From: Tractidigestivibacter montrealensis
GTDB taxonomy: Bacteria; Actinomycetota; Coriobacteriia; Coriobacteriales; Atopobiaceae
Length of the DNA stretch: 64,000 bases
Direction of reading: 5' to 3'
NCBI RefSeq assembly: GCF_024741235.1
Contig: NZ_JANSKA010000005.1
Coordinates: 62,001 to 126,000 of the forward strand
Shown: one piece after another, positions 34,481-42,750 of the stretch
Numbering within the stretch: position 1 is the first letter of the stretch
Layout of the letters: each line of letters begins with the position of its first letter
Position numbers and translations under genes: made by a program
Notes under the pieces: model-generated
The model's input: only the letters and a program-made list of their open reading frames with translations
What the model was told of the DNA's origin: nothing
Database searches by the model: none

Positions 34481-35740
34481 ATGTCTGAGGCTCGTACAAA
34501 GGCGGGACTCGCAAGAACGGCCTCGCATGCCCTGGGGCAGGCTGCCGCTGCCAGTAGGTCTGCTGCCATTGCTGCCGCCGCAAGGCTCATCCGAGAGCGG
34601 ACGGACGCCATCGTGGCTTCCAACGGGCACGACATGGAGCGCTCTCGCAGGGCCGGCATGCCGGGCCCCCTTCTCGACAGGCTCATGCTGGACGCCAAGC
34701 GGCTGGACGGCATTGCGTCCTCGCTTGAGGAGATATCTCGTCAGGATGATCCTCTCGGCCGCGTGAGCTGGGGTCGCACCCTTGACTCCGGCGTTCGCGT
34801 TGAACGAGTATCGGTGCCCATGGGCGTTGTCGCGATCATCTACGAGGCCCGCCCCAACGTAACGGCCGATGCGTTTGCCCTCTGCGTGCGCTCTGGAAAC
34901 GCCTGCGTCCTCAAGGGCGGCTCCGCTGCCCGTGAGTCCTGCATGGCGCTTGCAGCCTGTTGCAGGGATGCTCTTGTCGAGGCGGGCCTTCCCGCAGACG
35001 CCGTGCAGTACGTTGACGACGACGCCGAGCACACACAGACCTCCGAGCTCGTGCACGCCACGGGGCTTGTGGACGTCCTCATCCCGCGTGGCGGCGCCTC
35101 GCTCATCCGCTACTGCGTGGAGAACGCGACGGTCCCCGTCATTGAGACCGGCACTGGTAACTGCCACATCTACCTGCATCGCAATGCTAACGCTGAGAAG
35201 GCCGTGAACATTGTGGTCAACGCCAAGTGCTCGAGGCCCGGCGTCTGCAACGCTGCGGAGTCGCTCCTCGTTGACGCATGTGCTGCCGAGAAGCTCCTGC
35301 CGCCCGTGCTCTGCGCCCTCCACGCACACGGCGTTGAACTGGTGGGAGACGAGCTTGCACGCAGGGTCGCTGCAGAGACCCAGGTTCCCATGGGAGTTGC
35401 GACCCAGGATGACTGGGGCAGGGAGTATTTGGACCTCAAGATGAGCGTGAAGTGCGTTGAGGATGTCGCCCAGGCCATCGAGCACATCAACCGCTATGGC
35501 ACTGGCCACTCCGAGGCCATCGTGAGCGACTCCTACGAGGCGTGCGAGGCATTTCTCGCCGGGGTGGATGCGGCCGTGGTCTACGCCAACTCGTCGACGC
35601 GCTTCACTGACGGCGGCGTCTTTGGGCTTGGCGGCGAGATTGGCATCTCCACGCAGAAGCTGCATGCCCGCGGACCCATGGGCGCCTCTGCCCTCACTAC
35701 CACCAAGTACGTTGTGCGCGGGGATGGTCAGGTGCGATGA
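34481..35740 (+). CDS. proA: Glutamate-5-semialdehyde dehydrogenase
   Basis: NADPH-dependent reduction of glutamyl-5-phosphate, second step of proline synthesis. 419 residues. Motifs: VPMGVVAIIYEARPNVTADA, LKGGSAARES, NAKCSRPGVCNAAE with the catalytic cysteine, and the C-terminal TKYVVRGDGQVR. ATG 34481 has AGGGAGC upstream. Its last codons overlap the nadD start (ATGA), tying proline and NAD genes into one transcript. Confidence 0.96.
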   Translation: MSEARTKAGLARTASHALGQAAAASRSAAIAAAARLIRERTDAIVASNGHDMERSRRAGMPGPLLDRLMLDAKRLDGIASSLEEISRQDDPLGRVSWGRTLDSGVRVERVSVPMGVVAIIYEARPNVTADAFALCVRSGNACVLKGGSAARESCMALAACCRDALVEAGLPADAVQYVDDDAEHTQTSELVHATGLVDVLIPRGGASLIRYCVENATVPVIETGTGNCHIYLHRNANAEKAVNIVVNAKCSRPGVCNAAESLLVDACAAEKLLPPVLCALHAHGVELVGDELARRVAAETQVPMGVATQDDWGREYLDLKMSVKCVEDVAQAIEHINRYGTGHSEAIVSDSYEACEAFLAGVDAAVVYANSSTRFTDGGVFGLGGEIGISTQKLHARGPMGASALTTTKYVVRGDGQVR

Positions 35741-36444
35741 GCGTTGATGCTGCTGCGCTCAGGGAGCGCGACCTGCCGGTGCTTGGCACCGATGACAGCC
35801 GGACCTACAGGCTGGGCATCATGGGCGGCACCTTTGACCCTATCCACAACGGGCACCTTGTCGCCGCCGAGCAGGCCTTCGATGACCTCGGCCTCGACCT
35901 CGTGGTCTTTATGCCCGCCGGACGTCCCGCCTTCAAGCAGGACCGCAATGTGAGCTCCGGCGAGGACCGCTATGCCATGACACTCCTCGCAACGGCGGAC
36001 AACCCGCACTTTGTTGCCTCTCGCTTCGAGGTGGACAGGGAGGGCGTTACCTATACAGCAGACACGCTGCGGCTTCTTCGCTCGCTCTATCCCGAGAACG
36101 TCGAGTTCTACTTCATCACCGGGGCAGACGCCATCACCGAGATTGTCAAGTGGCGAGACGCTGCAGATATCGCCCGCCTTGCTCACCTCGTTGCGGCGAC
36201 GCGGCCGGGCTATGACCTCGATCGCGCATGGGACGCCATAGACGCATCTGGTCTTGCCTTCGACGTCACATACCTTTCTGTTCCGGCGCTTGCCATCTCG
36301 TCAAGCCATCTGAGGGAACGGGTCAAGGCGGGTCAGAGCCTGCGCTACCTCACGCCGGACCCGGTTACGGGCTACCTCCACAAGCACGGCCTCTATGGCA
36401 TGTCGACCAACCGCTACGGGCACACCTCCGAGGTGGTCGCGTGA
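35737..36444 (+). CDS. nadD: Nicotinate-nucleotide adenylyltransferase
   Basis: Forms nicotinate adenine dinucleotide from NaMN and ATP in NAD synthesis. 235 residues. The nucleotidyltransferase motif GGTFDPIHNGHL is at ~30-41 and the ISSSHLRERV motif near the C-terminus. There is a ~22-residue extension ahead of the normal start region. It overlaps proA upstream and yqeK downstream by four bases each, so all three should be translationally coupled. Confidence 0.95.
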   Translation: MSVDAAALRERDLPVLGTDDSRTYRLGIMGGTFDPIHNGHLVAAEQAFDDLGLDLVVFMPAGRPAFKQDRNVSSGEDRYAMTLLATADNPHFVASRFEVDREGVTYTADTLRLLRSLYPENVEFYFITGADAITEIVKWRDAADIARLAHLVAATRPGYDLDRAWDAIDASGLAFDVTYLSVPALAISSSHLRERVKAGQSLRYLTPDPVTGYLHKHGLYGMSTNRYGHTSEVVA

Positions 36445-37094
36445 CGGGCTACAAGGACGTCATTGGCCACGCAGAGCCGGACTACAGCGTCGAGCAGCGT
36501 GAACTCATCGCGCGCCTGGAGCGAGACCTCAAGGTTCAGCTGGCTCACAAGCAGCACCGCCTTGCACACTCGCTCTCTGTTGCCTCCTGTGCCGAAGGAC
36601 TTGCCCTCCTCTATGGGGTGGACCCCTACAAGGCGCGTCTGGCAGGCATCCTTCACGACTGGGAGAAGGCTCTCTCTGGCGAGAAGATCGTTTCGCGCGC
36701 ACGCGAGCTTGGGATTGACATGGGCGTTGACCTCGAGCTGGTTGCTCCGCTGCTCCATGGCATCGTGGCCGCTCGCGACCTGCCAAATAGCTACCCTGAG
36801 GTCCCACCAGAGGTGTGGAACGCCGTTAAGGTCCACACCACGGCTGCTCCCCAGATGAGCCCGCTTGACATGGTGCTCTTTGTTGCAGACGGCATCGAGC
36901 CGCTCCGTCCCAAGACGCCTGGCATCGAGGCCTCCCGCGCGCTCGTGGGGAGCACCACGCTTGCCGACCTCTTCTGGGAATCTTTTGTCGGTGGCATTAT
37001 CTACGTGCTCAAAGGCTCAAGGTACCTCTGGCCGGGTACCATCGATACGTACAACAGACTGGCCGCGGCGCGCGAGGGCGCTGGGGCCCGATAG
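36441..37094 (+). CDS. yqeK: YqeK-family HD-domain hydrolase (symmetrical Ap4A hydrolase)
   Basis: HD-superfamily phosphohydrolase; characterised YqeK proteins cleave diadenosine tetraphosphate symmetrically. 217 residues, with RLAHSLSVA (His43), the HD pair LHDWEKAL (His72-Asp73), LLHGIVAA and KVHTTAAPQMSPLDM, followed by FVADGIEPLRP. GTG 36441 overlaps the nadD stop (GTGA). The nadD-yqeK-rsfS order is widely conserved. Metal-dependent and cytosolic by family. Confidence 0.93.
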   Translation: MTGYKDVIGHAEPDYSVEQRELIARLERDLKVQLAHKQHRLAHSLSVASCAEGLALLYGVDPYKARLAGILHDWEKALSGEKIVSRARELGIDMGVDLELVAPLLHGIVAARDLPNSYPEVPPEVWNAVKVHTTAAPQMSPLDMVLFVADGIEPLRPKTPGIEASRALVGSTTLADLFWESFVGGIIYVLKGSRYLWPGTIDTYNRLAAAREGAGAR

Positions 37095-37102
37095 GGGAGA
37101 AC

Positions 37103-37489
37103 ATGGCAATCACACCTTATGACATCGCACGAGTTGCAAGCATGGCGGCAGACTCCAAGAAGGCCCAGGACATCGTTGTCCTCGACCTCACTGCCAAGAC
37201 GGATGTCTGCGACTACTTTGTGATCTGCTCGGCAACCAGCAACCCGCAGACCGATGCCATCGTCGACGAAGTCCGCGAGAAAGTCCGCACCAACTGCGGT
37301 GTCACTGCCATCTCGACGGAGGGACGCGAGGGCAGGAACTGGGTGCTCATCGATTTTGGCAGCGTCGTGGTTCACGTCTTCAAGCCCGAGACCCGCGACT
37401 TCTACCGTCTTGAGAAGCTCTGGGGCGATGCGCCCGAGGTCGACATGGGTCTTGATGACCTGGATGCCAGCGTGGATACCAACGAGTAG
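37103..37489 (+). CDS. rsfS: Ribosomal silencing factor RsfS
   Basis: Binds L14 on the 50S subunit and blocks subunit joining when nutrients are low. 128 residues. Motifs: KAQDIVVLDL, CDYFVICSATSNPQTDAI, and WVLIDFGSVVVHVF. AGGGGAG precedes ATG 37103. The acidic C-terminal tail (GLDDLDASVDTNE) is slightly longer than usual. Last gene of the obgE-to-rsfS run; a hairpin with several G-T pairs follows at 37504-37540. Confidence 0.95.
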   Translation: MAITPYDIARVASMAADSKKAQDIVVLDLTAKTDVCDYFVICSATSNPQTDAIVDEVREKVRTNCGVTAISTEGREGRNWVLIDFGSVVVHVFKPETRDFYRLEKLWGDAPEVDMGLDDLDASVDTNE

Positions 37490-37503
37490 CTATGTTGGGT
37501 AAG

Positions 37504-37540
37504 GCTGGGTGCCCTTGTTGCGAAAACACGGGTGCCCGGC
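37504..37540 (+). terminator. Possible terminator after rsfS
   Basis: An 11-bp stem with three G-T pairs (37504-37514 with 37530-37540) encloses a 15-base loop and is followed by TTCCTT. The octamer GGGTGCCC occurs in both arms, so it reads equally as a direct repeat. Confidence 0.4.
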
Positions 37541-37575
37541 TTCCTTGCAAGGACCTCGATGGCATCATTTCATAG

Positions 37576-37585
37576 GCGTTAACGC
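37576..37585. promoter_or_regulatory. Palindrome upstream of the BMP lipoprotein gene
   Basis: GCGTTAACGC, a perfect 10-base palindrome, lies about 55 bases upstream of a possible extended -10 element. It may be an operator for the transporter operon. Confidence 0.3.
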
Positions 37586-37639
37586 TTGAGTCTGCTGTGT
37601 GTTCGCTGCGCTTGTCATCCCAGCTCGTTTGAACGTCTG

Positions 37640-37648
37640 TGCTATTTT
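37640..37648 (+). promoter_or_regulatory. Possible extended -10 promoter of BMP lipoprotein gene
   Basis: TGC-TATTTT (37640-37648) resembles an extended -10; no convincing -35 lies upstream. The leader that would follow (~80 bases) holds a CGGTA/TACCG hairpin at 37666-37682. Confidence 0.3.
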
Positions 37649-37734
37649 CCGAGAAACCGCAGGCACGGTATTCACATTACCGCGCCACAGGTGTCCGGCA
37701 CGGAGCACGGTTCTAATGCGAAGGGATGGGTACC

Positions 37735-39000
37735 ATGAAGAGCTTTAACGAGCAAACCTTCAGCCGCCGTCAATTTGTCAAGCTGGGAGGTGGCAGCGCC
37801 GTAGCTCTTCTCCTTGCCGGTTGTGCCAGCGGCGGCAGCGCCACCAGCTCCAACGCCAGCGCGAGCGACAGCTCCTCGAGCGCTGCAGCCATCAAGCCGG
37901 GCTTCATCACGCTGCACGACGAGAACTCCACGTATGACCTCAACTTCATCAACGCCGCCAAGGAGGCGTGCCAGGAGCTAGGCATCAGCGAGGACACGTA
38001 CATGCTGAAGACCAACGTCCCCGAGGGCCAGGAGTGCTACAACGCTGCCGCCGAGCTTGCCGATGCCGGCTGCAACATCATCTTCGCCGACTCCTTTGGC
38101 CATGAGGACTACATGATCCAGGCTGCCAAGGAGTTCCCTGACATCCAGTTCTGCCACTCCACCGGTACCAAGGCGCACACCGAGGGCCTTGACAACTATC
38201 ACAACGCCTTTGCATCCATCTACGAGGGCCGCTATCTTGCGGGCGTTGCCGCCGGCATGAAGCTCAACGAGATGATCGACTCCGGAAAGATCACCTCCGA
38301 CCAGGCAAAGATGGGCTACGTGGGCGCCTACACATACGCAGAGGTCATCTCCGGCTACACCTCGTTCTACCTTGGCGCCAAGTCCGTCTGCCCGTCGGTC
38401 ACCATGGAAGTCACCTTCACGGGCTCCTGGTATGACGAGACCGCCGAGAAGGAGGGCGCGACCAAGCTCATCAATGACGGCTGCGTCCTCATCTCCCAGC
38501 ATGCAGACTCCATGGGCGCCCCCACCGCCTGCGAGAACGCCGGCGTTCCCGACGTCTCCTACAACGGCAGCACGCAGGATGCCTGCCCCAACACCTACAT
38601 TATCTCGTCTCGCATCAACTGGGTCCCGTACTACAAGTACGCAATCCAGGCCGTGATGGACGGCTCTACCATCGAAACAGATTGGACGGGAACCCTGTCC
38701 ACGGGCTCCGTCGAACTCACTGACCTGAACACCTCCGTTGCCGCCGATGGCACACAGGCCAAGCTCGACGAGGTCAAGGGCAAGCTCGAGGATGGCAGCC
38801 TCCACGTCTTTGACACCTCCACCTTCACGGTCAAGGGCGCGAAGCTCGACTCCTACAAGGCAGACGTCGACACCGATCCCAATTACACGCCCGACACCGA
38901 GGTCGTCTCGGACGGCTACTTCCACGAGTCCGAGTACCGCTCGGCGCCGTACTTCGACGTGCAGATTGACGGCATCGAGCTTCTTGACACCGCCTTCTAA
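37735..39000 (+). CDS. BMP-family substrate-binding lipoprotein with Tat-type signal
   Basis: Extracytoplasmic binding component of an ABC importer; the BMP/PnrA family usually binds nucleosides. 421 residues. The signal region holds a twin-arginine motif SRRQFVKL (Arg11-Arg12) and a lipobox LLAGC with Cys30, so it should be exported by Tat and lipid-anchored. A Ser/Ala linker follows, and then the two-lobed binding domain. ATG 37735 is preferred over 37726 because AAGGG is then 9 bases upstream. A strong hairpin follows and the ATPase and two permeases come next, fitting a higher level of binding protein than of transporter. Confidence 0.9.
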   Translation: MKSFNEQTFSRRQFVKLGGGSAVALLLAGCASGGSATSSNASASDSSSSAAAIKPGFITLHDENSTYDLNFINAAKEACQELGISEDTYMLKTNVPEGQECYNAAAELADAGCNIIFADSFGHEDYMIQAAKEFPDIQFCHSTGTKAHTEGLDNYHNAFASIYEGRYLAGVAAGMKLNEMIDSGKITSDQAKMGYVGAYTYAEVISGYTSFYLGAKSVCPSVTMEVTFTGSWYDETAEKEGATKLINDGCVLISQHADSMGAPTACENAGVPDVSYNGSTQDACPNTYIISSRINWVPYYKYAIQAVMDGSTIETDWTGTLSTGSVELTDLNTSVAADGTQAKLDEVKGKLEDGSLHVFDTSTFTVKGAKLDSYKADVDTDPNYTPDTEVVSDGYFHESEYRSAPYFDVQIDGIELLDTAF

Positions 39001-39020
39001 GCTGGCGCGGCCATGAGTGG

Positions 39021-39050
39021 ACGGCCTCCGGTAGTGCGGAGGCCGTCTTT
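39021..39050 (+). terminator. Terminator or attenuator between BMP gene and ABC ATPase
   Basis: A perfect 10-bp stem (39021-39030 with 39037-39046) with a 6-base loop is followed by CTTTCATT. It probably allows partial read-through into the transporter genes. Confidence 0.8.
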
Positions 39051-39076
39051 CATTAGTCAGGCAATTCCTTCGAGTG

Positions 39077-40624
39077 ATGGGAAGTCTCGTGGCAGAAATG
39101 CAACCAGTCGTGCGGATGAGGCATATCAGCAAGTCGTTTGGCCAGGTCAAGGCCAACAACGATGTTGACCTTGACATATATGGCGGCCAAATCTTGGCTC
39201 TTCTCGGCGAAAATGGCAGTGGCAAGACCACGCTCATGAACATGCTCTCTGGCATCTACTTTCCCGATGCAGGCAGCATCGAGATTCAGGGCAAGCCAGT
39301 TACCATTGCCTCGCCCAAGGACGCCTTTGAGCATGGCATTGGTATGGTCCACCAGCACTTCAGGCTCGTGAACGTGTTCTCGGCCACGGAGAACATCGTC
39401 TTGGGGCTCGATGAGAGCGGTGGGTTCGACCTCAAGGCGGCGACCGAGAGGATCAATGACATCTGTAAGACCTACGGCTTCGACGTCAATCCCAACCAGA
39501 AGGTCTACGAGATGAGCGTCTCCCAAAAGCAGACGGTCGAGATTGTCAAGCTCATCTACCGGGGCGCGGGCATCCTCATCCTGGACGAGCCCACGGCGGT
39601 GCTCACCCCGCAGGAGACCGAGAAGCTCTTTGCCGTTCTCCGAAACATGCGCAACGCAGGCAAGGCCATCGTCATCATCACCCACAAGCTCCATGAGGTT
39701 GAGGAGATAAGCGACCGCGTGGTGGTGCTTCGCAAGGGAGAGAACGTGGGCGAGATGGTCACCGCAAAATCCACCACGCAGCAGATGACCAACATGATGG
39801 TCGGCCACCAGGTGACGCTCAACATCGAACGCCCCATGCCAGTGGACCCAGCCGAGCGCATCCGCGTAAAGGGCCTCTCCGTAAGGGACGACGAGGGAAT
39901 CCTCAAGCTCGACGACGTGTCCTTCTCGGCCTTTGGCGGGGAGGTCCTGGGCATCGCGGGCGTCTCGAACAGCGGGCAGAAAGAGCTGCTCGAGGCCATT
40001 GCTGGCCTGCAGAGCATCGAGTCCGGAAGCATCCAGTACGTTGTCGACAACGGTGAGGTCCGGAAGCTTGCGGGTAAGGACCCATACCAGATTTCCTCCA
40101 TGGGGGTGGCGCTCTCGTTTGTCCCAGAGGACCGCTTGGGCATGGGACTCGTTGGCAGCATGAGCCTCACCGACAACATGCTGCTCCGCTCCTTTCGCGA
40201 TGGGAAGTCCATCTTTGCCGACAGGAAGGCCCCACGAGAGCTTGCCGAGAAGGTAGTCGACGAGCTTGAGATCGACACTCCGGGCGTCGACACCCCTGTA
40301 CGGCGCCTTTCGGGGGGAAATGTCCAGAAGGTCCTGGTTGGGCGCGAAATTTCCTCCTCCCCAAGCGTCCTTCTCTGCGCCTATGCCGTACGCGGCCTCG
40401 ACGTGAATTCCTCCTACCTCATCTACGACCTCATCAACAAGCAGAAACAGTCTGGCGTGGCCGTGGTGTACGTGGGCGAGGACCTCGACGTCTTGCTCGA
40501 GCTGTGCGACAAGATTCTGGTTCTGTGCAGCGGCAAAGTGAGCGGCATTGTGGACGCGCGCTCCACCACAAAGAACGAGGTTGGTCTCATGATGACGAGG
40601 CTTGAGGGAGGTGAGGCGGCATGA
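39077..40624 (+). CDS. Duplicated ABC transporter ATP-binding protein (nucleoside type)
   Basis: Energises the adjacent importer; 515 residues, two tandem ATPase domains. Domain 1: Walker A GENGSGKTT, a non-canonical signature SVSQKQTVEI, and Walker B ILILDEPTAVLT. Domain 2 has a degenerate Walker A (GVSNSGQKE) and a good signature LSGGNVQKV, but its Walker B reads VLLCAYAVRGLDV, without the usual acidic/QPT residues, so only one composite site is likely to hydrolyse ATP. The start is uncertain: ATG 39077 is used, but GTG 39089 or ATG 39098 are possible and no strong ribosome site is seen. The stop overlaps the next gene (ATGA). Confidence 0.9.
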   Translation: MGSLVAEMQPVVRMRHISKSFGQVKANNDVDLDIYGGQILALLGENGSGKTTLMNMLSGIYFPDAGSIEIQGKPVTIASPKDAFEHGIGMVHQHFRLVNVFSATENIVLGLDESGGFDLKAATERINDICKTYGFDVNPNQKVYEMSVSQKQTVEIVKLIYRGAGILILDEPTAVLTPQETEKLFAVLRNMRNAGKAIVIITHKLHEVEEISDRVVVLRKGENVGEMVTAKSTTQQMTNMMVGHQVTLNIERPMPVDPAERIRVKGLSVRDDEGILKLDDVSFSAFGGEVLGIAGVSNSGQKELLEAIAGLQSIESGSIQYVVDNGEVRKLAGKDPYQISSMGVALSFVPEDRLGMGLVGSMSLTDNMLLRSFRDGKSIFADRKAPRELAEKVVDELEIDTPGVDTPVRRLSGGNVQKVLVGREISSSPSVLLCAYAVRGLDVNSSYLIYDLINKQKQSGVAVVYVGEDLDVLLELCDKILVLCSGKVSGIVDARSTTKNEVGLMMTRLEGGEAA

Positions 40625-41709
40625 TACACATCGCGAAGCGAAAAGAGATGCCACTCTTGCAATCGATGGCCATCAGGGGGCTTTCGGTCGTCCTCGCACT
40701 TGTCATCTGCGGCGTCATCACAACGATTCTCACGGGACTCAACCCAATCGACGTCTACGTGACGTTCTTTAGCGGTGCCTTTGGCTCCGCGCGAAAGATT
40801 TGGATTCTGCTGCAGGAGATTGCCATCCTGCTGTGCGTCTCGCTTGCCCTCGCACCTGCCTTCAAGATGAAGTTCTGGAACCTGGGCGGGGAGGGGCAGG
40901 TCCTCATGGGCGCCCTTGCAACGGCCGCCTGCATGATCCTTCTTGGCGACAAGATTCCCAATGGGCTTCTCATCCTGTGCATGATCGTTTCCTCAATTGT
41001 CGCCGGTGCGGTGTGGGGTCTTATCCCCGCGCTCTTCAAGGCCAGATGGAACACAAACGAGACGCTGTTCACGCTTATGATGAACTACGTGGCCACGCAG
41101 ATCGTTGCCTACTTCATCATTGTGTGGGAGGTACCCAAGGGCTCGGGCAAGATCGGCATCATCAACCAGTCAACCGAAGCAGGCTGGCTCCCGCAGATCG
41201 GTGACTACAAGTACCTGCTCAATATCATCTTGGTGGCTATCATCACCGTGCTGATGTACATCTATATCAAATACACTAAGCACGGCTACGAGATCTCTGT
41301 GGTTGGAGAGTCCACTAACACCGCGCGCTACGTTGGCATCAACGTCCCCAAGGTCATCATTCGCACGATGCTCCTCTCGGGCGCCATCTGCGGGTTTGCC
41401 GGCCTTCTTTTGGTGGGAGGAACTGACCACACTCTCACTACCACCATCGCGAACAGCCGTGGCTTCACGGGCGTCATGGTTGCGTGGCTCGCCAAGTTCA
41501 ACCCCTTTTCGATGATCGCCAGCTCGTTCCTCCTGGTCTTCATGGAGCGGGGCGCCAGCGAGATTTCGACCATCTATGCTCTTAACCAGAGCTTCGCCGA
41601 CATCCTTACCGGCATCATCCTGTTCTTCATCATTGGCAGCGAGTTCTTCATCACCTACAGGGTCTACTTCACCAAGAAGTCAGAGGAGGTCGAGAAGGCA
41701 GATGTTTGA
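40621..41709 (+). CDS. ABC transporter permease 1 (nucleoside-type, BPD_transp_2)
   Basis: Membrane subunit of the importer. 362 residues with about ten hydrophobic segments. Family features: FKMKFWNLGGEGQVLMGA, NETLFTLMMNYVA, and the coupling-helix region GYEISVVGESTNTARYVGIN. It begins inside the ATPase stop (ATGA) and its last eight bases overlap the second permease. It would pair with permease 2 in a heterodimer. Confidence 0.9.
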   Translation: MIHIAKRKEMPLLQSMAIRGLSVVLALVICGVITTILTGLNPIDVYVTFFSGAFGSARKIWILLQEIAILLCVSLALAPAFKMKFWNLGGEGQVLMGALATAACMILLGDKIPNGLLILCMIVSSIVAGAVWGLIPALFKARWNTNETLFTLMMNYVATQIVAYFIIVWEVPKGSGKIGIINQSTEAGWLPQIGDYKYLLNIILVAIITVLMYIYIKYTKHGYEISVVGESTNTARYVGINVPKVIIRTMLLSGAICGFAGLLLVGGTDHTLTTTIANSRGFTGVMVAWLAKFNPFSMIASSFLLVFMERGASEISTIYALNQSFADILTGIILFFIIGSEFFITYRVYFTKKSEEVEKADV

Positions 41710-42697
41710 TCTTGTCTCGTTCATCCCCCGTGCCATTGCCCAAAGCATTCCCCTTCTCTTTGGCAGCACGGGCGAGATCATCACCGAGAAGTCCGGCAAC
41801 CTCAACCTCGGCATCCCTGGTGTCATGTACGTTGGTGGCATCTGCGGCGTCATAGGCTCGTTCCTCTATGAGCACAGCTTTGAGGACCCATCACAGATGA
41901 ATGCAGCTCTGGGCATCCTCATACCCCTGATCTGCTGCTTGGTGGGCTCGCTTTTGATGGGGCTTCTGTACTGCTTCCTCACTGTCACGCTGCGTGCCAA
42001 CCAAAACGTCACCGGTCTTGCCATGACCACCTTTGGCGTGGGGTTTGGTAACTTCTTTGGTGGCTCCCTCATCAAGCTTGCGGGCGCGGACGTTCCCTCC
42101 ATCTCTCTCTCGACCACATCAGGCCTGTTTAGGACCACGCTTCCCCTTGCGGATTCCTTGGGCGTGTTTGGGCAGATGTTCCTCTCGTTTGGCTTCCTTG
42201 CTTACGCTGCCATCGTGATTGCGCTCGTCTCTTCTCACGTGCTCACAAAGACCCGCATTGGCTTGCAATTGCGGGCCGTGGGCGAAGATCCCGCTACGGC
42301 AGACGCGGCAGGCATCGACATCACGCGCTACAAGTACGTTGCCACCTGTCTTGGGTGCATGATCGCTGGGCTTGGTGGCCTCTACTACGTGATGGACTAC
42401 GCCAATGGTGTCTGGTCGAACGATGCCTTTGGCGACCGCGGCTGGCTCGCCATTGCGCTGGTCATCTTCACAATCTGGCGGCCCAACGTGAGCATCCTTG
42501 CGTCGATTCTCTTTGGTGGCCTCTACATCCTGTACCTCTTCATACCAACAGGCACAGACCTCGCCGTCAAAGAGCTCTACAAGATGCTTCCCTACGTTGT
42601 CACCATTGTGGTGCTCGTCATCACGAGCGTGCGCAACAAACGAGAGAACCAACCTCCGGAGAGTCTCGGCTTGCCCTACTTCCGCGAAGACCGCTAG
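41702..42697 (+). CDS. ABC transporter permease 2 (nucleoside-type, BPD_transp_2)
   Basis: Second membrane subunit, 331 residues, about eight to ten hydrophobic segments. Typical stretches are EKSGNLNLGIPGVMYVGG near the N-terminus and GLQLRAVGEDPATADAAGID, the coupling helix. ATG 41702 lies inside the end of permease 1 (eight-base overlap). A palindromic repeat begins 5 bases after the stop and separates it from the oppositely oriented dinB. Confidence 0.9.
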   Translation: MFDLVSFIPRAIAQSIPLLFGSTGEIITEKSGNLNLGIPGVMYVGGICGVIGSFLYEHSFEDPSQMNAALGILIPLICCLVGSLLMGLLYCFLTVTLRANQNVTGLAMTTFGVGFGNFFGGSLIKLAGADVPSISLSTTSGLFRTTLPLADSLGVFGQMFLSFGFLAYAAIVIALVSSHVLTKTRIGLQLRAVGEDPATADAAGIDITRYKYVATCLGCMIAGLGGLYYVMDYANGVWSNDAFGDRGWLAIALVIFTIWRPNVSILASILFGGLYILYLFIPTGTDLAVKELYKMLPYVVTIVVLVITSVRNKRENQPPESLGLPYFREDR

Positions 42698-42702
42698 CGT
42701 GT

Positions 42703-42750
42703 GGATGAGACAAAGGGACAGTCCCTTTGTCTCATCCCTTTGTCTCATCC
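42703..42750. repeat. Perfect palindromic repeat, copy 3
   Basis: Seventeen-base arms (42703-42719 and 42721-42737) flank a central A. A 13-base partial copy of the right-arm end follows at 42738-42750, as in copy 2. The tail contains the dinB stop codon (42745-42747, minus strand). It lies between two convergent genes and could serve as their shared hairpin. Confidence 0.9.

Noticed and set aside
37504-37540. GGGTGCCC pair as the start of a tandem repeat array
   Set aside because: Only two copies exist and they are better explained as the arms of a G-T-containing hairpin.
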